From the NCBI GenBank assembly GCA_033344735.1, contig JAWPMW010000001.1, forward strand, positions 847,869-911,868: a DNA stretch of 64,000 nt. Reading direction: 5' to 3'. This document shows positions 1 through 9,175 of the stretch, piece by piece (position 1 is the first letter of the stretch; each line of letters opens with the position of its first letter). The translations under genes were made by a program, and so were the position numbers. Source of the stretch: Gammaproteobacteria bacterium. Lineage in GTDB: Bacteria; Pseudomonadota; Gammaproteobacteria; UBA4575. Below the pieces are notes generated by a model. It was not told the DNA's origin, made no database searches, and saw nothing but the letters and a program-made list of their open reading frames with translations.

Positions 1-3000
1 TCAGCCAACATGATGGATTAGTTGTTGTATTGACCGCCGATTCTTTATCTAGCTCCATCACTTATAATGAAACAAAATTCTTCAACCAAGATCAAACAGA
101 GTTCTTAACATTTCCAGAATGGGAAACTCTACCATATGATATTTTTTCCCCACATGAAGATATTATTTCTGACAGAATAACTACACTGCATAAATTGCCA
201 CAATTAACACATGGAGTATTAGTTTTACCTATCACTACGTGCATGCAGCGTGTCGCACCGAAAGATTTTATTGCCGAAATTTCTTTACATATAAAACTTG
301 GCGATGTTCTAGGATTAGATAATTTACGCACATCTTTAACTGCTACAGGATACCATCACGTCTCACAAGTGGTTACTCGCGGTGAGTTTACAGTGCGTGG
401 ATCCATCGTTGATTTCTTCCCGATGGGATCCAATCACCCATATCGTTTGGAATTATTTGATGACGAAGTCGAGACAATTCGCACTTTTGATCCAGAGAAA
501 CAAACTTCGTTAAAAAAGTTAGAAGAAATAAGTTTATTACCCGCCCATGAATTTCCAAGTGACGAGCAAGCAATTAAGGAATTCCGTCGTCGTTATCGAG
601 AAAAAATTGAAGGCGACCCTAATAAAAGTATAATTTATAAAGAAGTCAGTAATGGAAATTTCCCTCCCGGAATAGAATATTACTTACCTCTATTTTTCGA
701 TAAGGTATATACACTATTTGATTACTTACCGAAAAATACATTATTTATCTTGCATGAAAATGCATTAGAGAATGCAGAAGAATTTGAATTGGAATTATTC
801 AGCCGTTATGAGCAACGCCGTCATGATATAGAACGCCCTATTCTCACTCCCAAAGAAATATATCTTTCAGCAGACGAGACCAAAAAAAATATTGAACAGT
901 TTTTGCGTGTACAGTTAAACAGCAATAAATATCAAAATACCCAAGATGATATTTTTACGAATTATCCAAGTTCAACACTACCTGCAATTAATATAGATTC
1001 ACGTCTGGAAGACCCCGCGATGCAATTACGTCAATTTATTCAATCTAAAGATAGAAGCATCGTTTTCGCAGCAGAATCATTAGGTCGCCGTGAGTATGTT
1101 AATGAAACGTTGCGCAGCCTGGGCATCAAGCCTACTATCCAGGAAAACTGGCATGAATTCACCAACAGCAGTGATTCAATCAATTTATTAGTTGCCCCTA
1201 TAGATGACTCTGTAGATTTACCTGAACATGGCGTGACAATAATTGCTGAACGCCAATTATTTGGTAATCGTGTTAGACAAGCTAGCAAGCGAAAAAGGAC
1301 ACGTGATGCCGATGCTATTGTTCGCAACTTAAATGACCTTACCGAGGATGCTCCAGTTGTCCATGAAGATCACGGTGTTGGACGTTATAAAGGATTACAA
1401 TCGCTAGACATTCAAGGCTTAGAAACTGAGTTCCTAACAATAGAATACATGGGCGGTGACAAGCTCTATGTACCTGTTGCTAACTTACACCTAGTAAGCC
1501 GTTACACAGGTGCTGATAATGAAAGCGCGCCATGGCATAAATTAGGTTCAGATTTATGGTCTAAAGTAAAACAAAGAGCAGCAGAAAAAGCGCGCGATGT
1601 TGCTGCTGAGCTTTTAGATGTCTACGCACGCCGAGAAGCTAAACAAGGTATCCACTACGATATCACAATGCATGACTATGTAACTTTTTCATCTAGTTTT
1701 GCATTTGAAGAAACACCAGATCAACAAACAGCCATTGAAAACGTCTTAGATGATATGAATTCTACAAAACCAATGGATCGAGTTGTATGTGGAGATGTTG
1801 GCTTTGGAAAAACAGAAGTTGCTATGCGAGCTGCGTTCATTGCGGTTAACAATGGAAAACAAGTTGCAGTATTAGTACCAACCACTCTTCTAGCTCAACA
1901 ACACTACCAAACATTTCTAGATAGGTTCGCTGAGTGGCCAATTCAAATTGAGTCATTATCTAGATTCAATTCAACAAAAAAACAAAAAGAGACCATTGAG
2001 TCATTGAAAAATGGAAAAATTGATATTGTAATTGGCACCCATAAACTTTTTAACACAGAAATAAAATATAAAAATCTTGGTCTTATTATCATAGATGAAG
2101 AACAACGCTTTGGGGTACGCCATAAAGAGAAGTTAAAATCATTACGCGCCGAAGCTGATATATTAACGCTAACTGCTACCCCTATTCCACGCACATTAAA
2201 TATGTCCTTAAGTGGATTAAGAGATTTATCAATTATTGCTACACCACCTAATCATCGCCATGCGATTAAAACATTTGTCTCTGAATGGAATGATGCAAAC
2301 ATTAAAGAAGCCTGTATACGTGAAATCAAACGAGGCGGACAGATTTACTTCTTACACAATGAAGTAAAAACCATAGAAAAGGTCACCAAAGAATTACAAG
2401 AATTACTACCCAATGCTTCAATTCGATTTGCTCATGGTCAAATGTCGGAACGTGAACTTGAACAGGTAATGCTAGATTTTTACCACACCCGCTTCAGCAT
2501 ATTGGTTGCTACTACTATTATCGAAAGTGGGTTAGATGTTCCTAGCGCTAATACAATTGTAATTAACCGGGCAGATAAACTTGGTTTATCACAACTACAT
2601 CAGTTACGTGGTCGTGTCGGCCGGTCACACCATCGTGCCTATGCTTATTTAATTACGCCTAATAGAAAGGCAATGTCTGCAGACGCAATCAAACGTTTAG
2701 ATGCGATTGAGTCACTTGAAGAGCTTGGAGTTGGATTTACTCTCGCTACGCATGATTTAGAAATTCGCGGTGCTGGTGAGTTATTAGGCGAAGACCAAAG
2801 TGGGCAAATTCATGAGATTGGTTACACCATGTACAATGAGTTACTTTCGCGTGCGGTACAGGCTCTAAAATCTGGTGATTTACCACAACTTGATCGTCCG
2901 TTAGATCATGGCTTAGAAGTCGATTTAGGTGAGCCAGCCCTTTTACCTAATGATTACGTTCCTGATGTGCATATGCGCTTAGTATTATATAAACGTATTG

Positions 3001-3356
3001 CTAGTGCTGCTAACGAGGATGAATTAAAAGAATTGCAAACAGAGCTTATTGACCGCTTTGGCTTGCTTCCAAAATCAGCCAAAAATCTTATATTAACTAC
3101 GGAACTTAAACTATTTGCTGGTAGTCTGGGTATAAACAAGATTGAAGCACATGAGGATGGTGGTCGAATCATATTCGACAAAAACCCAAAAATAGATATT
3201 GATCAGCTATTATTGCTCCTACAAAGACAATCATCTGTATTTAAAATGTCGGGTAGTGAAAAATTACTATTTACAGTAAATCTGACAACTATAGAAAATA
3301 GAATCGAATATGTTCGCAACATTATTAATACAATTGCATTCAAGGAAGCCGCATGA
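1..3356 (+). CDS. mfd: Transcription-repair coupling factor Mfd (5' end cut off by window)
   Basis: Mfd removes RNA polymerase stalled at DNA lesions and recruits UvrA. The reading frame is open to the left edge, so the gene starts outside the window and only about the first 35 residues are missing compared with E. coli Mfd. Visible in order are the UvrB-like N-terminal module (WETLPYDIFSPHEDIIS), the RNA-polymerase-interaction region (VVHEDHGVGRYKG), and the RecG-like motor. The motor has Walker A (GDVGFGKTE, near nt 1790), a DEEQ motif II (DEEH in E. coli), TATPIPRTLN and QLRGRVGRSHH. The C-terminal D7 domain is complete. The last codons overlap csiV by 4 bp (ATGA), so the two genes are co-transcribed. 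The identification is certain from the continuous family-like sequence. Confidence 0.97.
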   Translation, partial: SQHDGLVVVLTADSLSSSITYNETKFFNQDQTEFLTFPEWETLPYDIFSPHEDIISDRITTLHKLPQLTHGVLVLPITTCMQRVAPKDFIAEISLHIKLGDVLGLDNLRTSLTATGYHHVSQVVTRGEFTVRGSIVDFFPMGSNHPYRLELFDDEVETIRTFDPEKQTSLKKLEEISLLPAHEFPSDEQAIKEFRRRYREKIEGDPNKSIIYKEVSNGNFPPGIEYYLPLFFDKVYTLFDYLPKNTLFILHENALENAEEFELELFSRYEQRRHDIERPILTPKEIYLSADETKKNIEQFLRVQLNSNKYQNTQDDIFTNYPSSTLPAINIDSRLEDPAMQLRQFIQSKDRSIVFAAESLGRREYVNETLRSLGIKPTIQENWHEFTNSSDSINLLVAPIDDSVDLPEHGVTIIAERQLFGNRVRQASKRKRTRDADAIVRNLNDLTEDAPVVHEDHGVGRYKGLQSLDIQGLETEFLTIEYMGGDKLYVPVANLHLVSRYTGADNESAPWHKLGSDLWSKVKQRAAEKARDVAAELLDVYARREAKQGIHYDITMHDYVTFSSSFAFEETPDQQTAIENVLDDMNSTKPMDRVVCGDVGFGKTEVAMRAAFIAVNNGKQVAVLVPTTLLAQQHYQTFLDRFAEWPIQIESLSRFNSTKKQKETIESLKNGKIDIVIGTHKLFNTEIKYKNLGLIIIDEEQRFGVRHKEKLKSLRAEADILTLTATPIPRTLNMSLSGLRDLSIIATPPNHRHAIKTFVSEWNDANIKEACIREIKRGGQIYFLHNEVKTIEKVTKELQELLPNASIRFAHGQMSERELEQVMLDFYHTRFSILVATTIIESGLDVPSANTIVINRADKLGLSQLHQLRGRVGRSHHRAYAYLITPNRKAMSADAIKRLDAIESLEELGVGFTLATHDLEIRGAGELLGEDQSGQIHEIGYTMYNELLSRAVQALKSGDLPQLDRPLDHGLEVDLGEPALLPNDYVPDVHMRLVLYKRIASAANEDELKELQTELIDRFGLLPKSAKNLILTTELKLFAGSLGINKIEAHEDGGRIIFDKNPKIDIDQLLLLLQRQSSVFKMSGSEKLLFTVNLTTIENRIEYVRNIINTIAFKEAA

Positions 3357-4045
3357 AATTTAAAACACTATTAGTCTGTACCACCTTGGCGATTACTAGT
3401 TTATCTGCTTCGTTTCTATGTGCAAAAGATTATGCTATTGAAGTGATTTTATTTACCAATAAAAATGGAATTCAACAAAGCGCTGAGCAATTTAACTTCA
3501 ATCATGTTATTCCTGTGCCTACAAATGGATTAGATTTAACTACTGTAGATTCTGATTCAGCTTGGCGACCAATTCCAGAAGATGATTACATCCTTAATGA
3601 CGTCGCTACTAAACTAAATCGTTCTAGTAACTATCGCATCCTCAAACATCTTGCTTGGCGGCAACCAGCAGTAGAAAAAAAAGATTCACAACCCATTTCA
3701 ATACAAGCTGGGCGAGATTTCACACAACAATATCCCGAGCACGCTTACCGTCAAATTGAGTTTAGCGATACCTCAAGAAATAACACAGAAAACTCAAAAG
3801 TCATTGAACTTGATGGAACAATTAATATTGTCATCACACGATACATACATTTATATACCGACCTTGTTTACCGATTACCAAGAACAATTCCAAATGAAAT
3901 AAGCGATGCTCTTGATAGAAACCATGCATTAGTGGACTACTCTGTGAAATCTCATCGTCGCATGCGTAGTCGCGAGCTACATTATATAGATCATCCTTTT
4001 GTTGGCATTATAGTTGAAGCAACTCCAATAGATGAAGACCAGTAA
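3353..4045 (+). CDS. csiV: CsiV-like periplasmic protein
   Basis: This 230-residue secreted protein starts with a Sec signal peptide (basic MKFK, hydrophobic stretch, probable cleavage after LCA near residue 24). The mature part begins KDYAIEVILFTN, the typical opening of the CsiV family. In Vibrio, CsiV binds peptidoglycan and activates the penicillin-binding-protein partner LpoA. The position directly after mfd with a 4-bp overlap is the usual gammaproteobacterial arrangement. The C-terminal half (ITRYIHLYTDLVYR ... HYIDHPFVGIIVEATP) also fits the family. The partner relation is known only from Vibrio and is inferred here. Confidence 0.8.
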   Translation: MKFKTLLVCTTLAITSLSASFLCAKDYAIEVILFTNKNGIQQSAEQFNFNHVIPVPTNGLDLTTVDSDSAWRPIPEDDYILNDVATKLNRSSNYRILKHLAWRQPAVEKKDSQPISIQAGRDFTQQYPEHAYRQIEFSDTSRNNTENSKVIELDGTINIVITRYIHLYTDLVYRLPRTIPNEISDALDRNHALVDYSVKSHRRMRSRELHYIDHPFVGIIVEATPIDEDQ

Positions 4046-4055
4046 ATTTTTCCAG

Positions 4056-4796
4056 CTAAATAATTTCCATTAATTTAGCTAATAAGGTACGGACTTTTTC
4101 CATACCCACTTCAGTACATTCACGAATTGACTCTAGCGTTATCAATTCTTCGCTACGTCCTGCAGCCCAGTTAACAGACATCGCGCAATGCGCATAACCC
4201 ATTTCTAATTCTCTGGCTAATGCAGCTTCTGGCATACCGGTCATACCAACAACATCACAACCATCACGTTCTAATTTATTCACTTCAGCTGCAGTTTCTA
4301 AACGCGGCCCTTGCGTAGCTCCGTAAACACCACCTTTAAACACATCCACATTAGCTAATTTCGCGGCTTTAATTAAGTTTTCGCGTAATACAGAATCGTA
4401 GGGATTTGAAAAATCTATATGCATAACTTGGCTTAGGTCTTTTTCAAAGTATGTATGTGAACGTCCGTAAGTGTAGTCAATAATCTGCTCAGGAATCACT
4501 ATTCTAGTTGGATTTATATCAGCATGAATACCGCCGACAGCAGCCACCGCAACAATATGCTTAACGTTTTTATCATGTAATGCCCATATATTCGCGCGAT
4601 AATTCACCATATGAGGGGGTATAGTGTGGCGTGAACCATGTCTAGGCAAAAATATTATCTGCTTACCACAATAATCACCAAAAGTTATCGGCCCAGAAGG
4701 TGCGCCAAAAGGCGTACGCACCACTTCTTTACGGATAATTTTCAATCCCGGAAATGATGCCAGCCCTGTTCCACCAATGATAGCTATGTCTTGCAT
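4056..4796 (-). CDS. S-methyl-5'-thioinosine phosphorylase (MTAP/PNP family)
   Basis: The 246-residue protein is a purine nucleoside phosphorylase of the MTAP/MTIP branch. It has the N-terminal IIGGTGL phosphate loop, the LPRHGSRHTIPPH block, the GGVYGATQGPRLETAAE signature and the DVVGMTGMPEAALARE substrate-side segment. The base-contact loop reads SVNWAAG, with Asn where adenine-specific MTAPs carry Asp. This favours 6-oxopurines, as in the methylthioinosine phosphorylase of Pseudomonas. It would split methylthioinosine, a polyamine-synthesis by-product, into hypoxanthine and methylthioribose-1-phosphate. The next upstream gene, hpt, would salvage the hypoxanthine. Substrate choice is inferred from one loop. 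Confidence 0.85.
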   Translation of the reverse strand: MQDIAIIGGTGLASFPGLKIIRKEVVRTPFGAPSGPITFGDYCGKQIIFLPRHGSRHTIPPHMVNYRANIWALHDKNVKHIVAVAAVGGIHADINPTRIVIPEQIIDYTYGRSHTYFEKDLSQVMHIDFSNPYDSVLRENLIKAAKLANVDVFKGGVYGATQGPRLETAAEVNKLERDGCDVVGMTGMPEAALARELEMGYAHCAMSVNWAAGRSEELITLESIRECTEVGMEKVRTLLAKLMEII

Positions 4797-4814
4797 ATTT
4801 TATTTGCCCAATGA

Positions 4815-5369
4815 TTATTCTGAGATTGCATAGATAGCGGGTACATTACGCAAGCAGCCTTTATAATCCATCCCATATCCATATACATATCTATCATTCA
4901 CTTCTAAGCCAAAAATATCAGGCTTAAGATCAACTTGGGGAGTTATTTTTTTCTTTAGCAATAACACTGCTGTAATTACTTCACTAGCACCATGCTTTTT
5001 ACAATATGAAACAAGTTCCTCCATGGTATAACCTTCATCATATATATCATCAACTAATACCACGGTTTGATTTTCTAATGATAACTGTGGTTCTTTCAAC
5101 CAATGCAAACTACCACCCACTGTTTTATCACGATAGCGAGCCACCTGCAGATAATCTAGGCGCAGATCACAATCCATACTCCGCAGCAAATCAGATGTTA
5201 TGATGATGCCACCATTCATGACACAAATAAGAATTGCATTTTTGTTATGTATTTTCGACTCTAACTCCAATCCCATCTTTTCTACTGCTGCCTTAATTTG
5301 ACTAGCACTAAAAACTAAATCAGAATTTTCTTTAACTTCTTGCAGTTGTTGGAAGGACAGAATCGCCAT
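4815..5369 (-). CDS. hpt: Hypoxanthine-guanine phosphoribosyltransferase
   Basis: This 184-residue type I phosphoribosyltransferase carries the PRPP-binding motif VVLVDDIYDEGYTM near residues 104-117. It also has the pyrophosphate-loop region (AILICVMNGGIIITSDLL) and a C-terminal purine-contact segment (DIFGLEVNDRYVYGYGMDYK). It converts hypoxanthine or guanine plus PRPP to IMP or GMP. Its place between mscS and the methylthioinosine phosphorylase suggests a salvage pair: the phosphorylase releases hypoxanthine and this enzyme recaptures it. The genes are 18 bp apart and transcribed in the same direction. Confidence 0.88.
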   Translation of the reverse strand: MAILSFQQLQEVKENSDLVFSASQIKAAVEKMGLELESKIHNKNAILICVMNGGIIITSDLLRSMDCDLRLDYLQVARYRDKTVGGSLHWLKEPQLSLENQTVVLVDDIYDEGYTMEELVSYCKKHGASEVITAVLLLKKKITPQVDLKPDIFGLEVNDRYVYGYGMDYKGCLRNVPAIYAISE

Positions 5370-5375
5370 TAGTAT

Positions 5376-6479
5376 TTAGCCTTTATTATTATCAAGCTGA
5401 CCTTGCTGCAAAAACATTGTGGTAGTGGGGAATGCCATTTCCGCCCCATTCTCTACAACAATATCCGAAATCTTCAACAATACATCTTGCTTAACCTCAT
5501 GAAAATGAACCCAATTTGTAGTCTTAGTAAATGTGTATATAAAGAAGTCGACAGATGATTCATTAAATGCATTAAAGTTAACAATCATAGTTTGCATTTG
5601 ATCTATTTCTTCATGCGCTTTAAGCATAGCTTTGACATCTTCAACAATGCGATTCATTTGAGTGACATCATCGTAACGCAAGCCGATGGTTTCATAAATA
5701 CGTCGATGTGACATACGTGAAGGGTTTTCGACTGCTATGGTTGCAAAAATAGAATTTGGGACATATAAAGGGCGCTTATCAAATGTTCGTATTACAGTGA
5801 GACGCCATCCAATAGACTCTACAGTACCTTCAATTTGTCTATCTGGAGAACGAATCCAATCGCCTACAGTAAATGGGCGATCCAAATAAATCATTAAGCC
5901 ACCAAAGAAATTAGACAATAAATCTTTAGCGGCAAAACCTATAGCAATACCACCAATTCCGCCAAACGCCAAAACTCCTGACACACTAAAACCTAATGTT
6001 TGCAAAATAACTAATGCTGTAGTGATGAAAATTGCAACTCTGATTAATTTTCCTATAGCATGTATCGATGTTTTATCTACTTGCTGTCCTGTTTGAAGTT
6101 TTTGCTTAATAGTTGCATTTTCCAATCTTGCTACAAATGAAATCAGCGCCCACGATATCATCGCTGTAATTAATGTATAGCGGATTGGATTTATGTATTT
6201 AAAAATTTCCGCATCAGTTTGTGCACCTGCAATTTGAGCTGCATAAGAAATTCCCAAAATAATAATCGTATAACGTAACGGCCTACGCACAGCATTGACC
6301 AAGGCATCATCCCAAGGATTGTATGTTGCTGCTGTCTTACCAGCCAACTTCGTGAGTACTCTTCTAGCAATAAATGCTAATATCAATACAACAAGTACAA
6401 CCGCAAAGACTTCATAGATCCATGTATCAATCAAGTCATTTGCAATGATATTTTTTATACCTTCTAATAAGTCCTGCAT
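5376..6479 (-). CDS. MscS-family mechanosensitive channel
   Basis: The 367-residue membrane protein has about four N-terminal transmembrane segments. They are followed by the pore-lining helix (VSGVLAFGGIGGIAIGFAAKD, Gly/Ala rich) and the MscS beta domain (DRPFTVGDWI, VESIGWRLTVIRTFDKRPLYVPNS). A cytoplasmic alpha/beta domain ends the protein. It should sit in the inner membrane and release solutes on hypo-osmotic shock. Length and domain order resemble YnaI/YbdG-type channels rather than the short MscS. It starts 13 bp after nagZ and is followed 6 bp later by hpt, so all are probably in one transcript. Confidence 0.9.
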   Translation of the reverse strand: MQDLLEGIKNIIANDLIDTWIYEVFAVVLVVLILAFIARRVLTKLAGKTAATYNPWDDALVNAVRRPLRYTIIILGISYAAQIAGAQTDAEIFKYINPIRYTLITAMISWALISFVARLENATIKQKLQTGQQVDKTSIHAIGKLIRVAIFITTALVILQTLGFSVSGVLAFGGIGGIAIGFAAKDLLSNFFGGLMIYLDRPFTVGDWIRSPDRQIEGTVESIGWRLTVIRTFDKRPLYVPNSIFATIAVENPSRMSHRRIYETIGLRYDDVTQMNRIVEDVKAMLKAHEEIDQMQTMIVNFNAFNESSVDFFIYTFTKTTNWVHFHEVKQDVLLKISDIVVENGAEMAFPTTTMFLQQGQLDNNKG

Positions 6480-6492
6480 AACATTATTTCTA

Positions 6493-7527
6493 CTATAAAT
6501 TTAAAGACATACTTTTGTTGGTTTGATATGCAGCAATAAACTCATCAAGTGATGCTTGCTGCGCATTAGTCAACGGCTCAGGTGTTTTACCATGAAAGCG
6601 AGCCAAACGTAATTGGGAACTAGGATTATTGTAATTATCGAGATGATCAAGCGCAGGAGGAATATCTCCAGGGCTATTGCAAATCAATACCATATCCGAA
6701 CCAGCATCTAAAGCAGCTTGCAAACGTACTTGGATGTCACCGATTACATGAGCTCCTTTCATAGACAAGTCATCACTGAAAATAACGCCTTCAAATTTTA
6801 GTCGATCTCGAAGTACACGAGTTAACCAATATTTTGAAAAACTTGCAGGATTCTTGTCCACATGCTCATACACCACATGTGCAGACATTATTCCGGCTAT
6901 CCCATGATCAACTAAACGTTGAAATGGAACCATATCTGCCAATTGCAGATCATTTTCATAACGATAATCGACAGGACATTCGAAGTGTGAGTCCGCAATG
7001 ACGGTACCATGACCAGGAAAGTGTTTACCCACCGATTCCATACCACCTTTACGCAGGCCCAACATGAATTTACTTGCCAAAGCACTGACAGCATCAATAT
7101 CGTGATGAAATGCCCGGTCACCTATTACCAAGCTTTCTCCGGTATCTAGATCCAATATTGGTGCAAATGTAAAATCAATCCCGATTTCACGTAGTTCAGT
7201 AGCTAACTTACATGCTAGACTTTCACTTAATAGTAAACCTCCTTTTGGATCTTTATCGTAGACCTCACCTAAACATCTCATTGGTGGAAACGCAGTAAAT
7301 CCTTCACGAAATCGCTGTACGCGTCCTCCTTCCTGATCTACCGCAATTAATAACTTAGGCTTCTTTATTGAGTGAAGATCACTCACTAATGATGTTAGTT
7401 GCTCTTTATCTTGATAATTCCTAGTAAACAGAATTACTCCTCCAACAGCAGAATGGGATAGCCATTGCCGTTCTTGAGGACTAATTTCAGTCCCCTGAAG
7501 ATCTATCATTAACGGACCATTGCTCAT
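6493..7527 (-). CDS. nagZ: Beta-N-acetylhexosaminidase NagZ
   Basis: NagZ is a cytoplasmic glycoside hydrolase family 3 enzyme. It removes GlcNAc from anhydro-muropeptides during cell wall recycling. The 344 residues show the GH3 blocks AVDQEGGRVQRF, the catalytic-loop motif KHFPGHGTVIADSH and the nucleophile segment FSDDLSMKGAH. It is the first gene of the leftward group nagZ-mscS-hpt-phosphorylase. A nagZ gene next to the methylthioinosine phosphorylase is also seen in pseudomonads. About 140 bp upstream of the start lies a strong terminator hairpin (7666-7698), so the leader may be attenuated or may belong to a separate small RNA. Confidence 0.95.
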   Translation of the reverse strand: MSNGPLMIDLQGTEISPQERQWLSHSAVGGVILFTRNYQDKEQLTSLVSDLHSIKKPKLLIAVDQEGGRVQRFREGFTAFPPMRCLGEVYDKDPKGGLLLSESLACKLATELREIGIDFTFAPILDLDTGESLVIGDRAFHHDIDAVSALASKFMLGLRKGGMESVGKHFPGHGTVIADSHFECPVDYRYENDLQLADMVPFQRLVDHGIAGIMSAHVVYEHVDKNPASFSKYWLTRVLRDRLKFEGVIFSDDLSMKGAHVIGDIQVRLQAALDAGSDMVLICNSPGDIPPALDHLDNYNNPSSQLRLARFHGKTPEPLTNAQQASLDEFIAAYQTNKSMSLNL

Positions 7528-7665
7528 TATTTAATTATAATCCAATGAGTTATAAGACTTTATAGAGATAAAATAAGAAATCTGACGCAATTGTATGGTG
7601 AAACTCATGCAAAGATAAGAGTTAAACTAACAGTTTGATACTTTACGGAATTGGTTGCTTCAGGT

Positions 7666-7698
7666 AAAAAAATAGGGCACCCATAACCGAGTGCCCTA
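7666..7698 (-). terminator. Intrinsic terminator (leftward)
   Basis: A perfect 8-bp stem (7673-7680 with 7691-7698) encloses a 10-nt loop. On the minus strand it is followed by seven consecutive Ts (7672-7666). No U-run exists on the other side, so it works leftward only. It lies about 140 bp upstream of nagZ and would end the candidate small RNA or attenuate the nagZ leader. Confidence 0.75.
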
Positions 7699-7764
7699 AC
7701 CAGGAGGAGTCGAGAATAACAACATGGCAATCAAATAAATTCTGATTGATGTTGTGAGGCTCAC
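7666..7764 (-). ncRNA. Candidate leftward small RNA or nagZ leader with anti-Shine-Dalgarno CUCCUCCU
   Basis: Reading the minus strand, three elements follow each other. The first is a hairpin (7755-7743 pairing with 7733-7719, 13 bp with a 2-nt bulge and 9-nt loop), preceded by a short GTGAG/CTCAC inverted repeat at 7754-7764. The second is an unpaired linker with CUCCUCCU (7709-7702). The third is an intrinsic terminator (stem 7673-7680/7691-7698, seven Us at 7672-7666). A 5' hairpin, C/U-rich seed and U-tailed terminator is the usual plan of a trans-acting, Hfq-type small RNA. The 5' end is not determined; a TATACT box near 7800 is only suggestive. Alternatively it is an attenuator in the nagZ leader. 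Confidence 0.45.
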
Positions 7765-7877
7765 TAAATATAAAAGCATTTATAATGCCAATAAGTATAA
7801 ACTCTTTATAATCAAGGATTTATTAACTCACCTTATGATTTAAACTATAAATTAACAATTTAACTGCTACAAAATGT

Positions 7878-7911
7878 GGCAAATTTTTGCCGATTATGGC
7901 AATTATTGCCA
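7878..7911. promoter_or_regulatory. Tandem palindromes, possible operator pair upstream of zapE
   Basis: Two similar inverted repeats lie side by side. One is ggcaaa-tt-tttgcc at 7878-7891. The other is tggcaat-t-attgcca at 7897-7911. Their centres are about 19.5 bp apart, close to two helical turns, which would place two dimers on the same DNA face. A third short palindrome (ATCAA-ATA-TTGAT) lies at 7952-7964. The region separates the leftward RNA candidate from rightward zapE. The binding protein is unknown, and no sigma-54 spacing is present. Confidence 0.35.
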
Positions 7912-8015
7912 AAAACAACCTTTGGAACTCACTGAAATTTAGTCATATTTTATCAAATATTGATTTAACTTAGACTTACAGAGAAAAGAATTCTTACTGT
8001 TCACTGACGCTCTTT

Positions 8016-9119
8016 ATGCCAAAAAAACGATACCAAGCGGCACTTGATGCCAACGAATTGAGTTATGACAAGATGCAGATGAGAGTTGTTGATCGGCTCG
8101 AAGCTTTACACTCACAAGTTACGCAGCAAAACACAATTCGTGAAGAATCTATTGTCAACAAATTAACTGGTATTTTCCATCGCACAGGAAAGCAGAATCA
8201 TAATAAACAAGGTTTATATATATGGGGCTCTGTAGGACGAGGTAAAACTTATTTAATGGATATATTTTACGATTGCTTACCTCTAGATAAAAAACTGCGC
8301 TTACACTTTCATCGTTTCATGCAAGAAATCCATCATCAACTTCGAGACATCAATAATGAAGAAGAACCTTTAAAAATTGTTGCAGAGAGCTTCAAAAATC
8401 GGACTGATATTATTTGTCTAGATGAGTTATTCGTTTCTGATATCGGTGACGCAATGATTCTCGCCGGATTATTAGATGCATTTTTCTCTCAAGGTATCGT
8501 ATTAGTTACAACCAGTAATTGTCACCCTAAAAATTTATATAAAAATGGATTACAAAGACAAAAATTTCTACCTGCTATTGAACTGATTAAGCAAAATACA
8601 AGCATAATCGAATTGGGAGGCAAAACCGACCATCGATTAGAATATTTAGAGCACGCGGATATATATCATCATCCACTAGATGAAAATGCGTATGAAATTA
8701 TGCTGAACAACTTTATGCATGTATCTCCTGAACCTGGTATAGAGAATGAATGCTTGTATATAGAAGGAAGAGAAATTCAATCAATCCGTTGTGCAGACGG
8801 TGCTGTGTGGTTATATTTTGCAGATTTATGTGATGGTCCACGCAGTGCTGCAGATTATATTGAAATTGGACGTTGCTTTAATACTGTATTAATTTCAGAA
8901 ACCCCTGTGTTAACTAATAATGATGATCTTGCACGCCGTTTCATTACTGCAATCGATGAATTTTATGACCGTAACGTGAAAGTGATTATTTCCGCCGAGA
9001 CAAGTGTTCATGAATTATACAAAGGGAAAAGATTGTCTTTCGAATTTCAACGCACAATAAGTCGCTTACTTGAAATGCGATCTCATGATTACTTAGCACG
9101 ACCACATAAATCTCTGTGA
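8016..9119 (+). CDS. zapE: Cell division protein ZapE (AFG1-like ATPase)
   Basis: This 367-residue P-loop ATPase shows Walker A (GSVGRGKTYLMD, about residue 70), the LHFHRFMQEIHHQL block and Walker B (IICLDELFVSDIGDAMIL). It also has sensor-type motifs (LVTTSNCHPKNLY), an arginine segment, and the family C-terminus (KRLSFEFQRTISRLLEMRS). ZapE associates with the division ring late in constriction and affects FtsZ polymers in E. coli; related AFG1 proteins act in mitochondrial protein quality control. It stands alone on the plus strand, 56 bp upstream of mdh. Confidence 0.93.
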   Translation: MPKKRYQAALDANELSYDKMQMRVVDRLEALHSQVTQQNTIREESIVNKLTGIFHRTGKQNHNKQGLYIWGSVGRGKTYLMDIFYDCLPLDKKLRLHFHRFMQEIHHQLRDINNEEEPLKIVAESFKNRTDIICLDELFVSDIGDAMILAGLLDAFFSQGIVLVTTSNCHPKNLYKNGLQRQKFLPAIELIKQNTSIIELGGKTDHRLEYLEHADIYHHPLDENAYEIMLNNFMHVSPEPGIENECLYIEGREIQSIRCADGAVWLYFADLCDGPRSAADYIEIGRCFNTVLISETPVLTNNDDLARRFITAIDEFYDRNVKVIISAETSVHELYKGKRLSFEFQRTISRLLEMRSHDYLARPHKSL

Positions 9120-9175
9120 CATAGCAAGTGTGTTTCGCTATTATTAGCGATCAAATTATTACGTGTGAGTTCATT

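Noticed and set aside
4797..5375. Purine riboswitch near hpt and the phosphorylase
   Set aside because: Intergenic spaces are only 6-18 bp, too short for an aptamer.
7701..7735. Tiny plus-strand gene with perfect AGGAGG site (Met-Ala-Ile-Lys-stop)
   Set aside because: The SD-ATG distance is long, the peptide has four residues, and the hairpins and U-run point to a minus-strand RNA instead.
7877..7891. Sigma-54 promoter (TGGC...TTGC)
   Set aside because: The GG-GC spacing is one base short in the first copy and three short in the second; the symmetry fits palindromic operators better.
9128..9175. Longer N-terminus for malate dehydrogenase
   Set aside because: The extra 16 residues (MCFAIISDQIITCEFI) are not part of the family; the ATG at 9176 gives the normal MKKPVTVAITG start.
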